A DNA stretch of 64,000 nt, taken from positions 1 to 64,000 of the forward strand of contig CAILNX010000043.1 in assembly GCA_903835685.1 (NCBI GenBank), read 5' to 3'. Source of the stretch: an uncultured delta proteobacterium. Lineage in GTDB: Bacteria; Desulfobacterota; Desulfovibrionia; Desulfovibrionales; Desulfovibrionaceae. The notes under the pieces were generated by a model, which saw only the letters and a list, made by a program, of their open reading frames with translations, did no database searches and had not been told where the DNA came from. The position numbers and the translations under genes are program-made. This document shows, piece by piece, positions 34,815 through 43,841 of this stretch; the first letter of the stretch is position 1; every line of letters begins with the position of its first letter.

Positions 34815-35891
34815 ATGGACACCAAGCGCATCCGGGTCCTGCACGTGGTCAAGGGCCTGGGACTGGGCGGGACCGAAAAGGTCATGCAGCTTTTGGCCCT
34901 GGGGCTGAACGCCGCGCGTTTCGAAGTCGCGGTGTACAGCCCGGCCGACGGCGAGCGCAGGCGGTTTCTGGCCGAGGCGGGCCTGCCGGTCTTCATCGGC
35001 GGGGACCTGCTCTCGGTCCTGACCCGTTTTGCGCCCCACCTGGCCCACATCCACCGGGCCGGGTGGCCCGAGCCCGAAATCCTGCGGCCCTTCAAGCTGG
35101 CCCGGACCCCGGCCGTGGTGGAGACCAACGTCTTCGGCCGCCACGACCCGAGCCCCTCGGCCGCGCTCATCGACCGGCACCTCTTTGTCTCGGAGTTCTG
35201 CGCCCGGCGCTTTGAACAGACCACGGGCCTGCCCTTCGGCCCGCCCCTGTATCAGATGCTGTATAATCCGGTGGACACGGATTTCTTCGCCCAGGCCTGC
35301 CCCAAGGATCGGGACTTCTCCCGGCCGGTCCTGGGCCGCATCTCCCGGCCCGACCCGGGCAAATGGTCGGCCCTGGCCCTTGACATCCTGCCCATCCTGG
35401 CCCGCCGCCTGCCCGGGGTGCGCTACCACATCATCGGGGCCCTGCCCGAGGCCCTGGACTTCTTCCGCGGCCAGGGACTCATGGATCACGTGCGCGTCCT
35501 GCCCCCGGCCCTGGACGAGGCCGATCTGGCCGCCTTCTTCTCCCCGCTCTCGGTCCTGGCCCACGCCAACGACACGGGCGAGAGCTTCGGCCTGGTCATT
35601 GCCGAGGCCATGGCCGCCGGGCTGCCCGTGGTCACCCACCCCTGCCCGGGGCTGAAAGACAACGCCCAACTGGAGCTGGTGGAGCACGGGATCACCGGCC
35701 TGCACGCGGCCACGGCCGAGGAGTACGCCGGGGCCGTGGCCTGGCTCTTCGAGAACCCGGACCAGGCCCGGGAAATGGGCCGCCGGGGTCAGGAAAAGGC
35801 CGCCCGGCTCTACCGGGTCCAGAATATGGCCGCCCAGTTGGAGGACATCTACCTGGACGTTCTGAGCCGCAAGGGGGTGACCCTCCCATGA
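34815..35891 (+). CDS. family 4 glycosyltransferase
   Basis: The 358-residue GT-B enzyme begins IRVLHVVKGLGLGGTEKVM, the glycine-rich acceptor loop, and has SFGLVIAEAMAAGLPVVTHP, the EX7E-type donor site. ATG 34815 follows AGGTGCGGTCC. It overlaps the next glycosyltransferase gene by 4 bases (ATGA), so they act in the same glycan pathway. The 272 bases between it and the divergent chemoreceptor hold only promoter-type sequence. Confidence 0.85.
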   Translation: MDTKRIRVLHVVKGLGLGGTEKVMQLLALGLNAARFEVAVYSPADGERRRFLAEAGLPVFIGGDLLSVLTRFAPHLAHIHRAGWPEPEILRPFKLARTPAVVETNVFGRHDPSPSAALIDRHLFVSEFCARRFEQTTGLPFGPPLYQMLYNPVDTDFFAQACPKDRDFSRPVLGRISRPDPGKWSALALDILPILARRLPGVRYHIIGALPEALDFFRGQGLMDHVRVLPPALDEADLAAFFSPLSVLAHANDTGESFGLVIAEAMAAGLPVVTHPCPGLKDNAQLELVEHGITGLHAATAEEYAGAVAWLFENPDQAREMGRRGQEKAARLYRVQNMAAQLEDIYLDVLSRKGVTLP

Positions 35892-37135
35892 CCCAGCACC
35901 CCTTGAAGGCCTACACCCGGGAGGTCCTCTCCTTTTCCCTGGGGCCGGAGCGTCCCGGGACACGGGCGGCCGACCCCGGGCCGGAGATATCTTCGGAACA
36001 GGCCCAAAACGTGGCCCGGCGTCTGGCCGAAAGCCTGGCCCGTTCGGGGCATGGCGGCCTGATCCTGCTCGGCCTGGGCTCGGGCCGGGTGGCCCTGGCC
36101 CTGGATCGCCTGCTGCCAGCCACGGCCCGCCTCATCGTCTGCGAACCGGACCCGGCCCTGGCCCGCCGGGTGCTTTCCCGGGCGGACCGCGCCCCCTTGG
36201 CCGGAAACGGCCGGACCCTGGTCCTGGCCGACACCTCGGCCTGGGCCATGCTCCTGCTCCTCAACCTGCACGGCCCGGGCCAGGGCGCGGCCCTGATCCT
36301 GGACAACCCCGAGCTGACGCCCGAGGCCAAGAAAGGCCTGCGCCCCCTGCGCCGCCTGCTGACCCAGACCCGCTGCGAGGAACTGGCCACGGCCCACCAG
36401 ACTGTGCCCGGCCCTGGCCCGAGCCTGTCCTTTGCCGCCATCCTGCGGCCCGGGGAGCCGGACCTCGCGGACTTTCTGGCCCGCATCCCGGCCCAGGCCC
36501 AGGAGGTGGTGCTGGTCTGGGACAGCCCGGACCTGCCCGATCCCTTGCCCAGTATCTCGGACATGGTCCCGGATATGATCCCGGGCTTGCCGCAGGAAAG
36601 GGTCCGCCATCTGGCCCGGCCCCTGGCCGGGGATTTCGCCGCCCAGCGCAACGCCATGCTGGCCGCCTGCCAGGGGGACTGGGTCCTGACCCTGGACGGG
36701 GACGAACGCCTCTGCCCCCGGCTGGCCGCGCAGCTCCCGGCCCTGCTGGCCCGTACCGACGTGAACGGATACTGCTTCCAACGCCGCACCCTGTACCCGG
36801 ACCCCGGACGCTGCAAGATCGGCTACGGCCTGTGGCCCGATCCCCAACTGCGGCTCTTCCGCCGCGTCCCGGGCTTGCGCTACGAACGGCCCGTGCACGA
36901 GGTTCTGACCGGCCTGGCCCCGCCCCTGGGCCTGCCCCTGGGCGGGAGCATCCTGCACTTCAACCATCTCGCCCGTCAAAGCGAGGACTTGGAGCGCAAG
37001 CTCAAGCTCTTTGACGCGGCCTCGGGCGGGGGGGTCAGCCACACCTTGAGCGTTGAATACCCCAGCCTGGCCCTGGGCCTCCTGGACCCGGCCAGCGGCC
37101 CCGACCGCCTGCTCCTCCTTGATCAGGGAATCTGA
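35888..37135 (+). CDS. glycosyltransferase family 2 domain fused to a Rossmann-like N-terminal domain
   Basis: The 415-residue protein has an N-terminal nucleotide-binding-like domain (~45-150, LILLGLGSGRVALALDRLL ... IVCEPDPALARRVL) that recalls the start of Maf/DUF115 motility-associated proteins. The C-terminal GT2-like half (~190-400) has GDFAAQRNAMLAACQGDWVLTLDGDERL, the WaaE/SPS-type DxD region. It is coupled to the upstream family 4 enzyme. A flagellin- or LPS-glycosylating role fits, but neither substrate is visible. Confidence 0.7.
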   Translation: MTQHPLKAYTREVLSFSLGPERPGTRAADPGPEISSEQAQNVARRLAESLARSGHGGLILLGLGSGRVALALDRLLPATARLIVCEPDPALARRVLSRADRAPLAGNGRTLVLADTSAWAMLLLLNLHGPGQGAALILDNPELTPEAKKGLRPLRRLLTQTRCEELATAHQTVPGPGPSLSFAAILRPGEPDLADFLARIPAQAQEVVLVWDSPDLPDPLPSISDMVPDMIPGLPQERVRHLARPLAGDFAAQRNAMLAACQGDWVLTLDGDERLCPRLAAQLPALLARTDVNGYCFQRRTLYPDPGRCKIGYGLWPDPQLRLFRRVPGLRYERPVHEVLTGLAPPLGLPLGGSILHFNHLARQSEDLERKLKLFDAASGGGVSHTLSVEYPSLALGLLDPASGPDRLLLLDQGI

Positions 37136-37206
37136 CCGGCCTTGCTTCCACGGCCCGGAAGCGGTATGCTCCGCAGGATTTATTCCGGTCTGGCCAAGGA
37201 CGCCCC

Positions 37207-38226
37207 ATGCACATCAAATGCCCTGAATGCCTTTTCAGTCGCGAGATCCCGGACGAGACGCTCCCGTCCCGGGCTCAACTGGCCACCTGCCCGAAATGCG
37301 GGCATAAATTCCAGTTCCGGGAACTGCCCCCGCCCTCGATTTTCGATGCGGCCAAGTCCCTGTCCCCGGCGCAGGCCGAGACTGGCCAGGCCGAGACTGG
37401 TCAGGCCGAGTCCGGGGAGGCCCAACCGCCCAGGCCCGGCAGCCCGGGCATCTGGGAGAGACTTCAGGACCGGCCAGGCCCTGTCGAGGCCCCAGCCCAG
37501 GAGACCAGCCCCGAGACCCCGGCCCCGGACCAGGCCCCGGAACAGAATCGGCCCGAGTTCCAGGACCACGGCTGGATCCGGGCCATGGAGGCCGAGGACA
37601 CGGCCCTGCCGCCGGTGGAGCCGCCCTTTGAGCGCCTGGAGGATTTCGGCTTTTTCCCCGGACTGTGGCAGACCATCCGCCGGGTCCTGACCTCGCCCCG
37701 GCTGTTCTTCCAGGCCATGCCCTTGAACCGGGGGATCATGAAGCCGCTCATCTTCTATCTCCTGCTCTCGGAATTCCAGGCCGTGACCGAATTTCTCTGG
37801 GGACTGGCCGGGTTCACGGGCATGTCCGGCCTGGGCGACGCCCCGGTGGACGGCGCGGCCGGGCCTGTGATGATGGGCCTCAGTTCCATGGCCATGCTGG
37901 TGCTCTACCCCCTGCTGCTCAGCGGGCTGCTTTTTGCGGCCGCCGGGCTCAACCATCTGTTCTTGAGCGCGGTCAAGGCCGCCCAGGGCGGGTTCGAGGC
38001 CACCTTCCGGGCCATGGCCTATTCCAGCGCCCCGTTCATCCTGTGCCTGGTGCCTGTGCTTGGCCCCATGGCCGCGGCTTTCTGGAGCATGACCCTGTCC
38101 TTCATCGGCTACAAATATCTGCACCGGACCACCTATTCCCGGGTCCTTTTGGCCTCGGCCATCCCCCTGGTCCTGATCATGGTCCTGGCCCTGGTGCTGC
38201 TGCGTTCCAAGACCCCCACCATCTGA
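37207..38226 (+). CDS. zinc-ribbon and Yip1-type membrane protein
   Basis: The 339-residue protein has an N-terminal MJ0042-type zinc ribbon (CPECLFSREIP ... CPKCGHKFQF, residues ~5-38), a long Pro/Glu/Ala-rich linker with ETGQA repeats (~45-135) and a Yip1-family membrane domain of about five helices (~150-339). Similar ribbon-Yip1 proteins are common in deltaproteobacteria; their role is unknown. It appears to form a unit with the small gene 19 bases downstream. Confidence 0.78.
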   Translation: MHIKCPECLFSREIPDETLPSRAQLATCPKCGHKFQFRELPPPSIFDAAKSLSPAQAETGQAETGQAESGEAQPPRPGSPGIWERLQDRPGPVEAPAQETSPETPAPDQAPEQNRPEFQDHGWIRAMEAEDTALPPVEPPFERLEDFGFFPGLWQTIRRVLTSPRLFFQAMPLNRGIMKPLIFYLLLSEFQAVTEFLWGLAGFTGMSGLGDAPVDGAAGPVMMGLSSMAMLVLYPLLLSGLLFAAAGLNHLFLSAVKAAQGGFEATFRAMAYSSAPFILCLVPVLGPMAAAFWSMTLSFIGYKYLHRTTYSRVLLASAIPLVLIMVLALVLLRSKTPTI

Positions 38227-38245
38227 CCGGCGCCGGAGAGAGAAC

Positions 38246-38587
38246 ATGGGCCTTTTGTCCTGGATCACCAAGCGCTGGCAGGGTCTGTGGGCCAGGCGCG
38301 CGGACAAGGCCAGCTTGAAGGCCGGGGAGTTCACCCGCCTGGCCGCCGAGGTGGCCGAACTGGCCCGGCTGGCGGCCCGGGTCTGCCCGGGCGAGGAGGC
38401 CTTTCTGGACCGGCTGGGGGCCATGGAAAAGGAGATGGAAGAGCTGACCCGCATGGCCCTGTCCCCGCGCTTCCGCCTGGTCTCCCCGGAGAGACGCCGC
38501 TTCCTGCGCAAGTCCCTGTTGCGCTCCCGGGACCAACTCATGGCCTCGGTCTCCGAGATTCCCGCGCCCACCCGGCTCCCCCAATAG
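38246..38587 (+). CDS. small basic helical protein, unknown
   Basis: A 113-residue protein with heptad-like helices (EFTRLAAEVAELARLAARV; MEKEMEELTRMALS) and a basic arginine-rich end (PERRRFLRKSLLRSRDQL). AGAGAGAAC precedes ATG 38246. No family is recognised. It follows the Yip1 gene closely and may be co-expressed. Confidence 0.6.
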   Translation: MGLLSWITKRWQGLWARRADKASLKAGEFTRLAAEVAELARLAARVCPGEEAFLDRLGAMEKEMEELTRMALSPRFRLVSPERRRFLRKSLLRSRDQLMASVSEIPAPTRLPQ

Positions 38588-38707
38588 GGCTGGAACGGAA
38601 CTTGCTTTTCCCCCTGGAAACGGCCCGGCCGCTTCTCACGGCGTCAAATCCCTGGCGGCCGTCCGGCCAGGGGCCAGGACCAACCTCAATTTTTGGCGGG
38701 AAACAGC

Positions 38708-39373
38708 ATGAACCGGACCCTTCGCCTTTTCTCCCTGGCCATCCTCTGCCTGGGGCTTTACGCCTGCGCCAGCATTGACGCGCGCCTGCCCCCGGATGCG
38801 GTGTACTACAACGACGCCCCGGTGCGCCTGTCCAACTTGAACATCTACGTCCGCCCCACCTCGGACCATCCCCACGAGGTATCGGCCGTGTTCTTCCCCT
38901 TCCGGGTGACCCAGAGCACGGACAAGCCCGAATCCCTGGGACCCCAGTTGGCCCGGCTGTTCTGGCACAACTGGAGCGGCAACCAGGTCTTTTCCGGCAT
39001 GTTCTTTGACGAAACCCTCTACTACCGCAATCCCCAACAGGCCGCGGCCGTGGCCCGGCAGATGGGCGCGCAACTGGCCGTGGTCGGGTACGTGCCCTTC
39101 TTCTTCATGGGCGGAACCGCCGGGCACACCTCGCTGACCTTGCAGATCAAGATCCTGGACGCGGCCTCGGGCGAGACCCTGGTGTCCATGGAGCAGTCCG
39201 GCCGGGTGGAGGTGGAGTTGGACAAGGATTACGTGGTGCTCAAGCAGAAGACGCGCACCACCGAGTCCCCCCTGGGGTCCATCGTGGCGGGCATTGCCCA
39301 GGAGATGTCCGTGCCGGTGCGCGAATGGGCTCCGGCTGCCCAGGAAGGCAAGGGCGGCCCGGCCAAGCCTTAA
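38708..39373 (+). CDS. outer-membrane-type lipoprotein, unknown function
   Basis: The 221-residue protein has a lipoprotein signal peptide with lipobox LYAC (Cys at residue ~20). The mature part has an alternating alpha/beta pattern (AVARQMGAQLAVVGYVPFFFMGG; LTLQIKILDAASGETLVSMEQSG) like that of FlgO/TolB-N-type lipoproteins that assemble at the outer membrane; this is a fold-level impression. GGCGGGAAACAGC precedes the ATG. It converges on the M23 peptidase. Confidence 0.7.
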   Translation: MNRTLRLFSLAILCLGLYACASIDARLPPDAVYYNDAPVRLSNLNIYVRPTSDHPHEVSAVFFPFRVTQSTDKPESLGPQLARLFWHNWSGNQVFSGMFFDETLYYRNPQQAAAVARQMGAQLAVVGYVPFFFMGGTAGHTSLTLQIKILDAASGETLVSMEQSGRVEVELDKDYVVLKQKTRTTESPLGSIVAGIAQEMSVPVREWAPAAQEGKGGPAKP

Positions 39374-39380
39374 ACCGCCC

Positions 39381-40286
39381 CTAACGAATGATGTAGTTGA
39401 GCGGGTTCACCGGATCGCCCTGGACCTGCACCTCGTAGTGCAGATGGGGACCGGTGGCCCGGCCCGTGCTGCCCACCAGCCCCAGGGTGTCGTAGCGGGC
39501 CAGGGTCTGGCCCTCGCGCACCAGTATCTTCAGCAGGTGCCCGTATCTGGTGACGATGCCCCCCCCGTGGTCGATATCCACCACCCAGCCGTACCCGGAC
39601 ATCCATCCGGCGTAGATGACCGTGCCCGCGGCCGCGCAGGCCACGGGCGTGCCCGGCGGGGACTTGATGTCCAGCCCGCTGTGGAACTCGCGCTTGCCGC
39701 TGAAGGGGTCGATGCGGTGGGCGAATTCCGAGAGGATCTCCCCGCGCACGGGCCAGATGCAGGGAATACGCGACAGGCTTTTCTTCTGCAGGGACAGGGC
39801 GATGACCACTTCCTGCTGGGCGGTCTCCTCGCGCAGGATCTCGGTCCCCAGGGTGTCCAGGAGCCGGGAGAGGGAACGGAACGGTCCCTTGCGCAAGGAG
39901 ACGGGCAGGGCCAGAATCTGGGGGAGGCGGTTGTCCAAGGTGTCCACCAGGCCCACATTGGAGCGGACCCCGGGACCCAGATTGAGCATGATGCGCAGCT
40001 TGGGGGTGATGTCCGCAATGCCCCGGAAGGACTGGCCCAGGCCTTTGAGCTCCAGGCCCGAGGACAGAAGCTGGTCCTTCTGGGCCACGATCTCCCGATC
40101 CGCGGTGCGCAGCTTGGCCTGGGACCAGAGCATGCCCTGATAGCCCATGACGAAGAACAGGTTGAGCCCCACCAACAGCGCAAAGGCCAGGGCCGTGCCC
40201 ACCAGCATCCAGCCCTTGAGCTGAAACATGGGTCCCGAGGCGTCGGCCTCGTTGAACACATAGACCCGGTAATTTTCCAGAAGCAT
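39381..40286 (-). CDS. M23 (LytM-type) metallopeptidase, membrane anchored
   Basis: The 301-residue protein has one N-terminal membrane helix (~27-48), a coiled periplasmic stalk and a LytM domain (~175-295) with the zinc ligands in HSGLD, a tyrosine- and glycine-rich loop and GPHLHYEV (HxH). All active-site residues are present, so it can cleave peptidoglycan cross-links or act as an amidase. It starts 4 bases after the TPR gene stop. Confidence 0.9.
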   Translation of the reverse strand: MLLENYRVYVFNEADASGPMFQLKGWMLVGTALAFALLVGLNLFFVMGYQGMLWSQAKLRTADREIVAQKDQLLSSGLELKGLGQSFRGIADITPKLRIMLNLGPGVRSNVGLVDTLDNRLPQILALPVSLRKGPFRSLSRLLDTLGTEILREETAQQEVVIALSLQKKSLSRIPCIWPVRGEILSEFAHRIDPFSGKREFHSGLDIKSPPGTPVACAAAGTVIYAGWMSGYGWVVDIDHGGGIVTRYGHLLKILVREGQTLARYDTLGLVGSTGRATGPHLHYEVQVQGDPVNPLNYIIR

Positions 40287-40290
40287 GGAG

Positions 40291-41097
40291 CTAGTATCCG
40301 AAGATGTGCCGCTCGACGGCGCGCAGCGCCTTGCTGGCAGGCTCGAAGCCCGGGTCCAGGGCCAGGGCTTTTTTCAGCAGGTCCTGAGCCTGGTTCCATT
40401 TGTGTCCGTCAATGAAATTGCGGGCCGCGTTGAACAGCAGGGTGGGATTTTCCGGATCGATGTCCAGGGCCTGGGAAAAAAAGCGGGCGGCGAAATCGTA
40501 TTTGCCCATCTGGCGCAGGCAGGAACCCATGAGATTGAGCAGCACGACGTCTTCAGGCCGGATCTTCTGGGCCAGTTCGTAGATGTCGTAGGCCTCGGAA
40601 AAATGCTTGGCCGCGTAGAGCATCTGGCCGAGCTTCATGATGAAATCAAAGTTGGCGGCCTGCTCCTTGGCGCTTTTGCGCAAGAACACCACGGCCTTCT
40701 TGACGTCCTCGCCCTCCAGATAGGCCTTGGCCTTGTCCAGGATGTCCTGGAGTCTTGAGGCCTGGGCCGCGCGCTCCTCGGCCTCCAGAGTATGCCGGGT
40801 GGTTTCGATGGACCCTTCGAGCTGGACCAGGGTCTGGACCAGGCGCTTCTCGTCTCCGCTGGAATAGATCACACCCGAGGGGCAGACCTGCCGGAAGACC
40901 GGGTCGAAATTGAGGACGTACACGACTTTTTCCAGGATGCGGCGCAGATCGGCCAACTCGCCCTTGGACAGGGCCGGGGACAGGGCGGCCTGGGCGGCCT
41001 GGCAGGCGCTGCGCACGGCCTGCCCCAACTGGCCGTCCCGAAGCAGGGACTTCACATCCAGGGCCTGTTGCCGGGCCTGGACAAATTCATTGGCCAT
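40291..41097 (-). CDS. TPR-repeat protein
   Basis: The 268-residue cytoplasmic protein has helical N-terminal sequence and three to four TPR repeats (~150-265, e.g. AYDIYELAQKIRPEDVVLLN and AARFFSQALDIDPENPTLLF). It probably scaffolds a complex, perhaps with the adjacent M23 peptidase, whose gene follows by 4 bases. Partner identity is not visible. Confidence 0.8.
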   Translation of the reverse strand: MANEFVQARQQALDVKSLLRDGQLGQAVRSACQAAQAALSPALSKGELADLRRILEKVVYVLNFDPVFRQVCPSGVIYSSGDEKRLVQTLVQLEGSIETTRHTLEAEERAAQASRLQDILDKAKAYLEGEDVKKAVVFLRKSAKEQAANFDFIMKLGQMLYAAKHFSEAYDIYELAQKIRPEDVVLLNLMGSCLRQMGKYDFAARFFSQALDIDPENPTLLFNAARNFIDGHKWNQAQDLLKKALALDPGFEPASKALRAVERHIFGY

Positions 41098-41198
41098 GTC
41101 CGCCTACCTCGTTGCCGTCGTCGGTCCAGGGCCGTCCGGCCAGTGCCCGGAAAGACTGGCCCTTAACGGACCACAAAAACACGTCTCGGTTGCGCCGG

Positions 41199-41567
41199 TC
41201 ATTCCGTGGGGTGGACAAAGGCCGGGAACCTGAGTTCCTGGTCCACGGCGTCAGGGTCGGACGCATGCAGTTGAACGATGCGGCGCAGGTGGTAGAAGCT
41301 GTCCGGGTCCATGCTGGTGAAATCCACGGCCGCGCGGCCGCCGTCAGATCGGACCACGACGCCCTCCACGGCCACCTCCACCCCAGCCCCCAGGGTCAGA
41401 CGCACGGTGCAGGCCTGGCCGAGTTCAAGCCCCGCATGCCCAGTACATCCAAGGCCCTTGAGACTCAAATTGCCCAAACGCACCGGAAAGGACCCTGCCT
41501 CGGTATCGATCACAGCGGAGAAGTCGCCGACCTCCACCCGCATGCGCCGTCTTTTGTCCTCACCCAT
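41199..41567 (-). CDS. PilZ-domain protein
   Basis: The 122-residue single-domain protein has the PilZ pattern: basic start EDKRRRMRVEVGDFSAVI (RxxxR), then GNLSLKGLGC (the (D/N)xSxxG motif), and strands LTLGAGVEVAVEG. It should bind cyclic di-GMP. ATG 41567 follows GGGAGGCAG; a longer in-frame start would have no ribosome-binding site. The effector it controls is unknown; neighbouring TPR and M23 proteins are candidates. Confidence 0.82.
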   Translation of the reverse strand: MGEDKRRRMRVEVGDFSAVIDTEAGSFPVRLGNLSLKGLGCTGHAGLELGQACTVRLTLGAGVEVAVEGVVVRSDGGRAAVDFTSMDPDSFYHLRRIVQLHASDPDAVDQELRFPAFVHPTE

Positions 41568-41679
41568 ACTGCCTCCCTGGGAGTGAAGGGGGATAGTAGA
41601 CGCGCGCCTCCTGAAAATCAAGGGGGAGACGCCCTCATGCTCATCCAAAGGCGATCTTTCCGCTTGTGGGCTTGTCTCC

Positions 41680-42078
41680 ATGCGGCAACCCGGGTATCAG
41701 GGCCAAGTGAACCCCTTGATAGCAGACATCGAGCGGACCATCGCCCGCCTGACTGGCGTCCTGCAAGGCTCCGCCCCCCGCCCCGCAAGCGCCCCGGACG
41801 ACCCGCGCTGGCAGGTGGTGGTGGTCGGAGAGCCCTTGAACGCCGAGGACTTCCAGGCCCGGGAATCCGCCCGGGAACACTTGCGCCTCAAGGTGCAGTC
41901 CATGGGCATCCGCATGGTGGAGCACATCTGGCTCTGGGACGAGACCGGCCGCGCCCAGTTGGTGGTGGCGGCCTTTGTCGAGGAGGAACGGGCCCTGCGC
42001 CTGGCCCAGGCCATCCGCGACAAGGGCCTTGAAGTCCGGGTGGTCCGGGAGCAGCCCCGTCCCGACGAGCCGAACTGA
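41680..42078 (+). CDS. conserved hypothetical protein
   Basis: The 132-residue protein has a short helical start and an alpha/beta core (WQVVVVGEPLNAEDF ... RMVEHIWLWDETGRAQLVVAAFVEEERALRLAQAIRDKGLEVRVV). No domain or catalytic motif is recognised. The start is uncertain, as ATG 41680 has no clear ribosome-binding site; GTG 41709 would give 122 residues. It is divergent from the PilZ gene. Confidence 0.55.
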   Translation: MRQPGYQGQVNPLIADIERTIARLTGVLQGSAPRPASAPDDPRWQVVVVGEPLNAEDFQARESAREHLRLKVQSMGIRMVEHIWLWDETGRAQLVVAAFVEEERALRLAQAIRDKGLEVRVVREQPRPDEPN

Positions 42079-42134
42079 TCTTTCGCCCCTGGCCCAGTCT
42101 GGCGTCCGTCCTGGCGCGGGAGAAGGCCAGGGTT

Positions 42135-42152
42135 ATTTTATCCGAATAAAAT
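42135..42152. promoter_or_regulatory. AT-rich palindrome upstream of the NarL-type regulator
   Basis: ATTTTAT-CCGA-ATAAAAT is a perfect 7-bp inverted repeat in an otherwise GC-rich sequence, 87 bases before the regulator gene. A second short repeat, TTCGAATTTCGAA, follows at about 42197. Either could be an operator; the first could also end the upstream transcript. Confidence 0.4.
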
Positions 42153-42238
42153 GGAAATAATACTTTGCCGCTCCATTGAACTGTGGCATGTTTTTTTCGA
42201 ATTTCGAATGAATCAGCACTCGCGTGCCTGGAGGCTCC

Positions 42239-42901
42239 ATGAAACGACATCGCATCCTTTTGGTGGAGGACAACACCCTTTTCCGTGAGGCGCTCCGCCT
42301 GCTGCTCAGGGAACGCGAGGATCTTGAGGTGGTCGGCGAGGCGGGCGACGGGGCCAAGGCCATCGAGATGCACACCAAACTCAAGCCGGACCTGGTGCTC
42401 ATGGACCTTTCCCTGCCCGATCTCTCCGGAGCCCAGGCCATCCACCGCATCAAGATCCAGGACCCCCAGGCCAAGGTGCTCGTGCTCACCGTGCACGGGA
42501 CCGACGACAGCGTGTTTTCGGCCTTCAGCGCCGGGGCCGACGGCTATCTGGTCAAGGACGCCGACTCCCAGGAATTCTTCCTGGCCATCGAGTCCGTGCT
42601 CAAGGGCCATATGTACGTCTGCCCCAACGTGTCCCGGCTGGTGGTCAACGGCTACCTGGCCGCCCGCCGCCAGACCGGCCCCCTGCCGCTTTTAAGCATG
42701 CTCACCCCCAGGGAAAAGGAAATCCTGGGCCTCATCGCCCGGGGCAAGCGCAACAAGGAAATGAGCCAGCTCTTGTCCATCAGCACCAAGACCGTGGAAA
42801 AGCACCGCTCCAACATCCTCAAGAAACTGAACCTGGACAGCCCCAAGAGCCTGCCCGCCCTGGCCCGCAAGGCCGTGATCCTCCTCGAACTGCACGGCTG
42901 A
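42239..42901 (+). CDS. NarL/FixJ-family response regulator
   Basis: The 220-residue regulator has a receiver domain (RILLVEDNTLFREAL, phosphoacceptor in DLVLMDLSLPDLSG at ~D58, Lys in YLVKDAD) and a LuxR-type HTH (LTPREKEILGLIARGKRNKEM ... STKTVEKHRSNILKKLNL). ATG 42239 is preceded by TGGAGGCTCC. It is an orphan: no histidine kinase is adjacent. Confidence 0.92.
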   Translation: MKRHRILLVEDNTLFREALRLLLREREDLEVVGEAGDGAKAIEMHTKLKPDLVLMDLSLPDLSGAQAIHRIKIQDPQAKVLVLTVHGTDDSVFSAFSAGADGYLVKDADSQEFFLAIESVLKGHMYVCPNVSRLVVNGYLAARRQTGPLPLLSMLTPREKEILGLIARGKRNKEMSQLLSISTKTVEKHRSNILKKLNLDSPKSLPALARKAVILLELHG

Positions 42902-42972
42902 CCGCGCCCCGGACCGCCTTTTCCCCCAACGCCGCCCCGCCCCTCTCCGGACGTAATATCCCGGAGGGACGA

Positions 42973-43002
42973 CTCCCGGCAGCCCTGACCGGGCTGCGGG
43001 AG
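42973..43002 (+). terminator. strong hairpin after the NarL-type regulator
   Basis: CTCCCgGCAGCCC-TGACC-GGGCTGCGGGAG forms a long GC stem 71 bases after the stop. It lacks a U tract, so it may terminate poorly or protect the mRNA end. Confidence 0.5.
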
Positions 43003-43141
43003 CCGACGTTGCGCCGCCTTCCCGGCCCGAAGCCGTCCCCTCTTGACAGCCCCCTGATATTGCCTTCTGCTCGCGGCGGGGGACGGCCGTCCCTGCCCTG
43101 CCGGGCCGCGCTCCGGCCTCCCCGAAACCAGGGGGACAGAC

Positions 43142-43687
43142 ATGACCGAATTTCCGCTGGACAAGGCCTTTCATTTCCTGGAGCCCGGACCCGTGGTCCT
43201 TTTGACCACCGCGCAGGGCGGCAAGGCCAATGTCATGACCATGAGCTGGCACATGCTCATGGATTTCACGCCCCAGATCGGGTGCGTCGTCAGCCCCGGC
43301 AACCACAGCTTCGCCGCCCTGAGCCAGACCGGGGAATGCGTCATCGCCATCCCCACCGTGGACCTCATCGAAACCGTGGTGGACATCGGCAACTGCTCCG
43401 GCCGGGACGTGGACAAGCTCCAGGCCTTCGGCCTCACCGCCCGGCCAGCCGAAAAGGTCCAGGCCCCGCTCATCGCCGAGTGCCTGGCCAACCTCGAATG
43501 CCGGGTGATCGACGACAGCCTGGCGGACCGGTACTGCCTCTTCGTGCTGGAGTGCGTACAGGCCTGGATCGACCCCGGCCGCACGGAGCGGCGGACCTGC
43601 CACGCCGTTGGCGACGGCACCTTCGTGGTGGACGGCCGCACCCTGGACCTGAAGAAGCGCATGGTCAAATGGCCGCAGTTCATCTGA
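43142..43687 (+). CDS. flavin reductase-like, FMN-binding split-barrel protein
   Basis: The 181-residue protein belongs to the flavoredoxin/flavin-reductase group: FLEPGPVVLLTTAQGGKANVMTMSWHMLMDFTPQIGCVVSPGNHSF covers the FMN-binding strands and GECVIAIP follows. Such proteins pass electrons to flavins or iron-sulfur partners; in sulfate reducers flavoredoxin-type proteins are common. AGGGGGACAG precedes the ATG. The physiological partner is unknown. Confidence 0.85.
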   Translation: MTEFPLDKAFHFLEPGPVVLLTTAQGGKANVMTMSWHMLMDFTPQIGCVVSPGNHSFAALSQTGECVIAIPTVDLIETVVDIGNCSGRDVDKLQAFGLTARPAEKVQAPLIAECLANLECRVIDDSLADRYCLFVLECVQAWIDPGRTERRTCHAVGDGTFVVDGRTLDLKKRMVKWPQFI

Positions 43688-43841
43688 CGGCGGCCGCTTT
43701 TGCCTCCCAGGCCCGCTCCTGACCCCCCGGTCCCCCTGGCCCGATGAACCTTTTCCTTGGCATCCCGCACACCCTGGGCTACAGATGAGCCCAGGATACT
43801 TCCCTCATCCCCGGCAGCCCGAACGGTCCTGGAGAAAAGCC

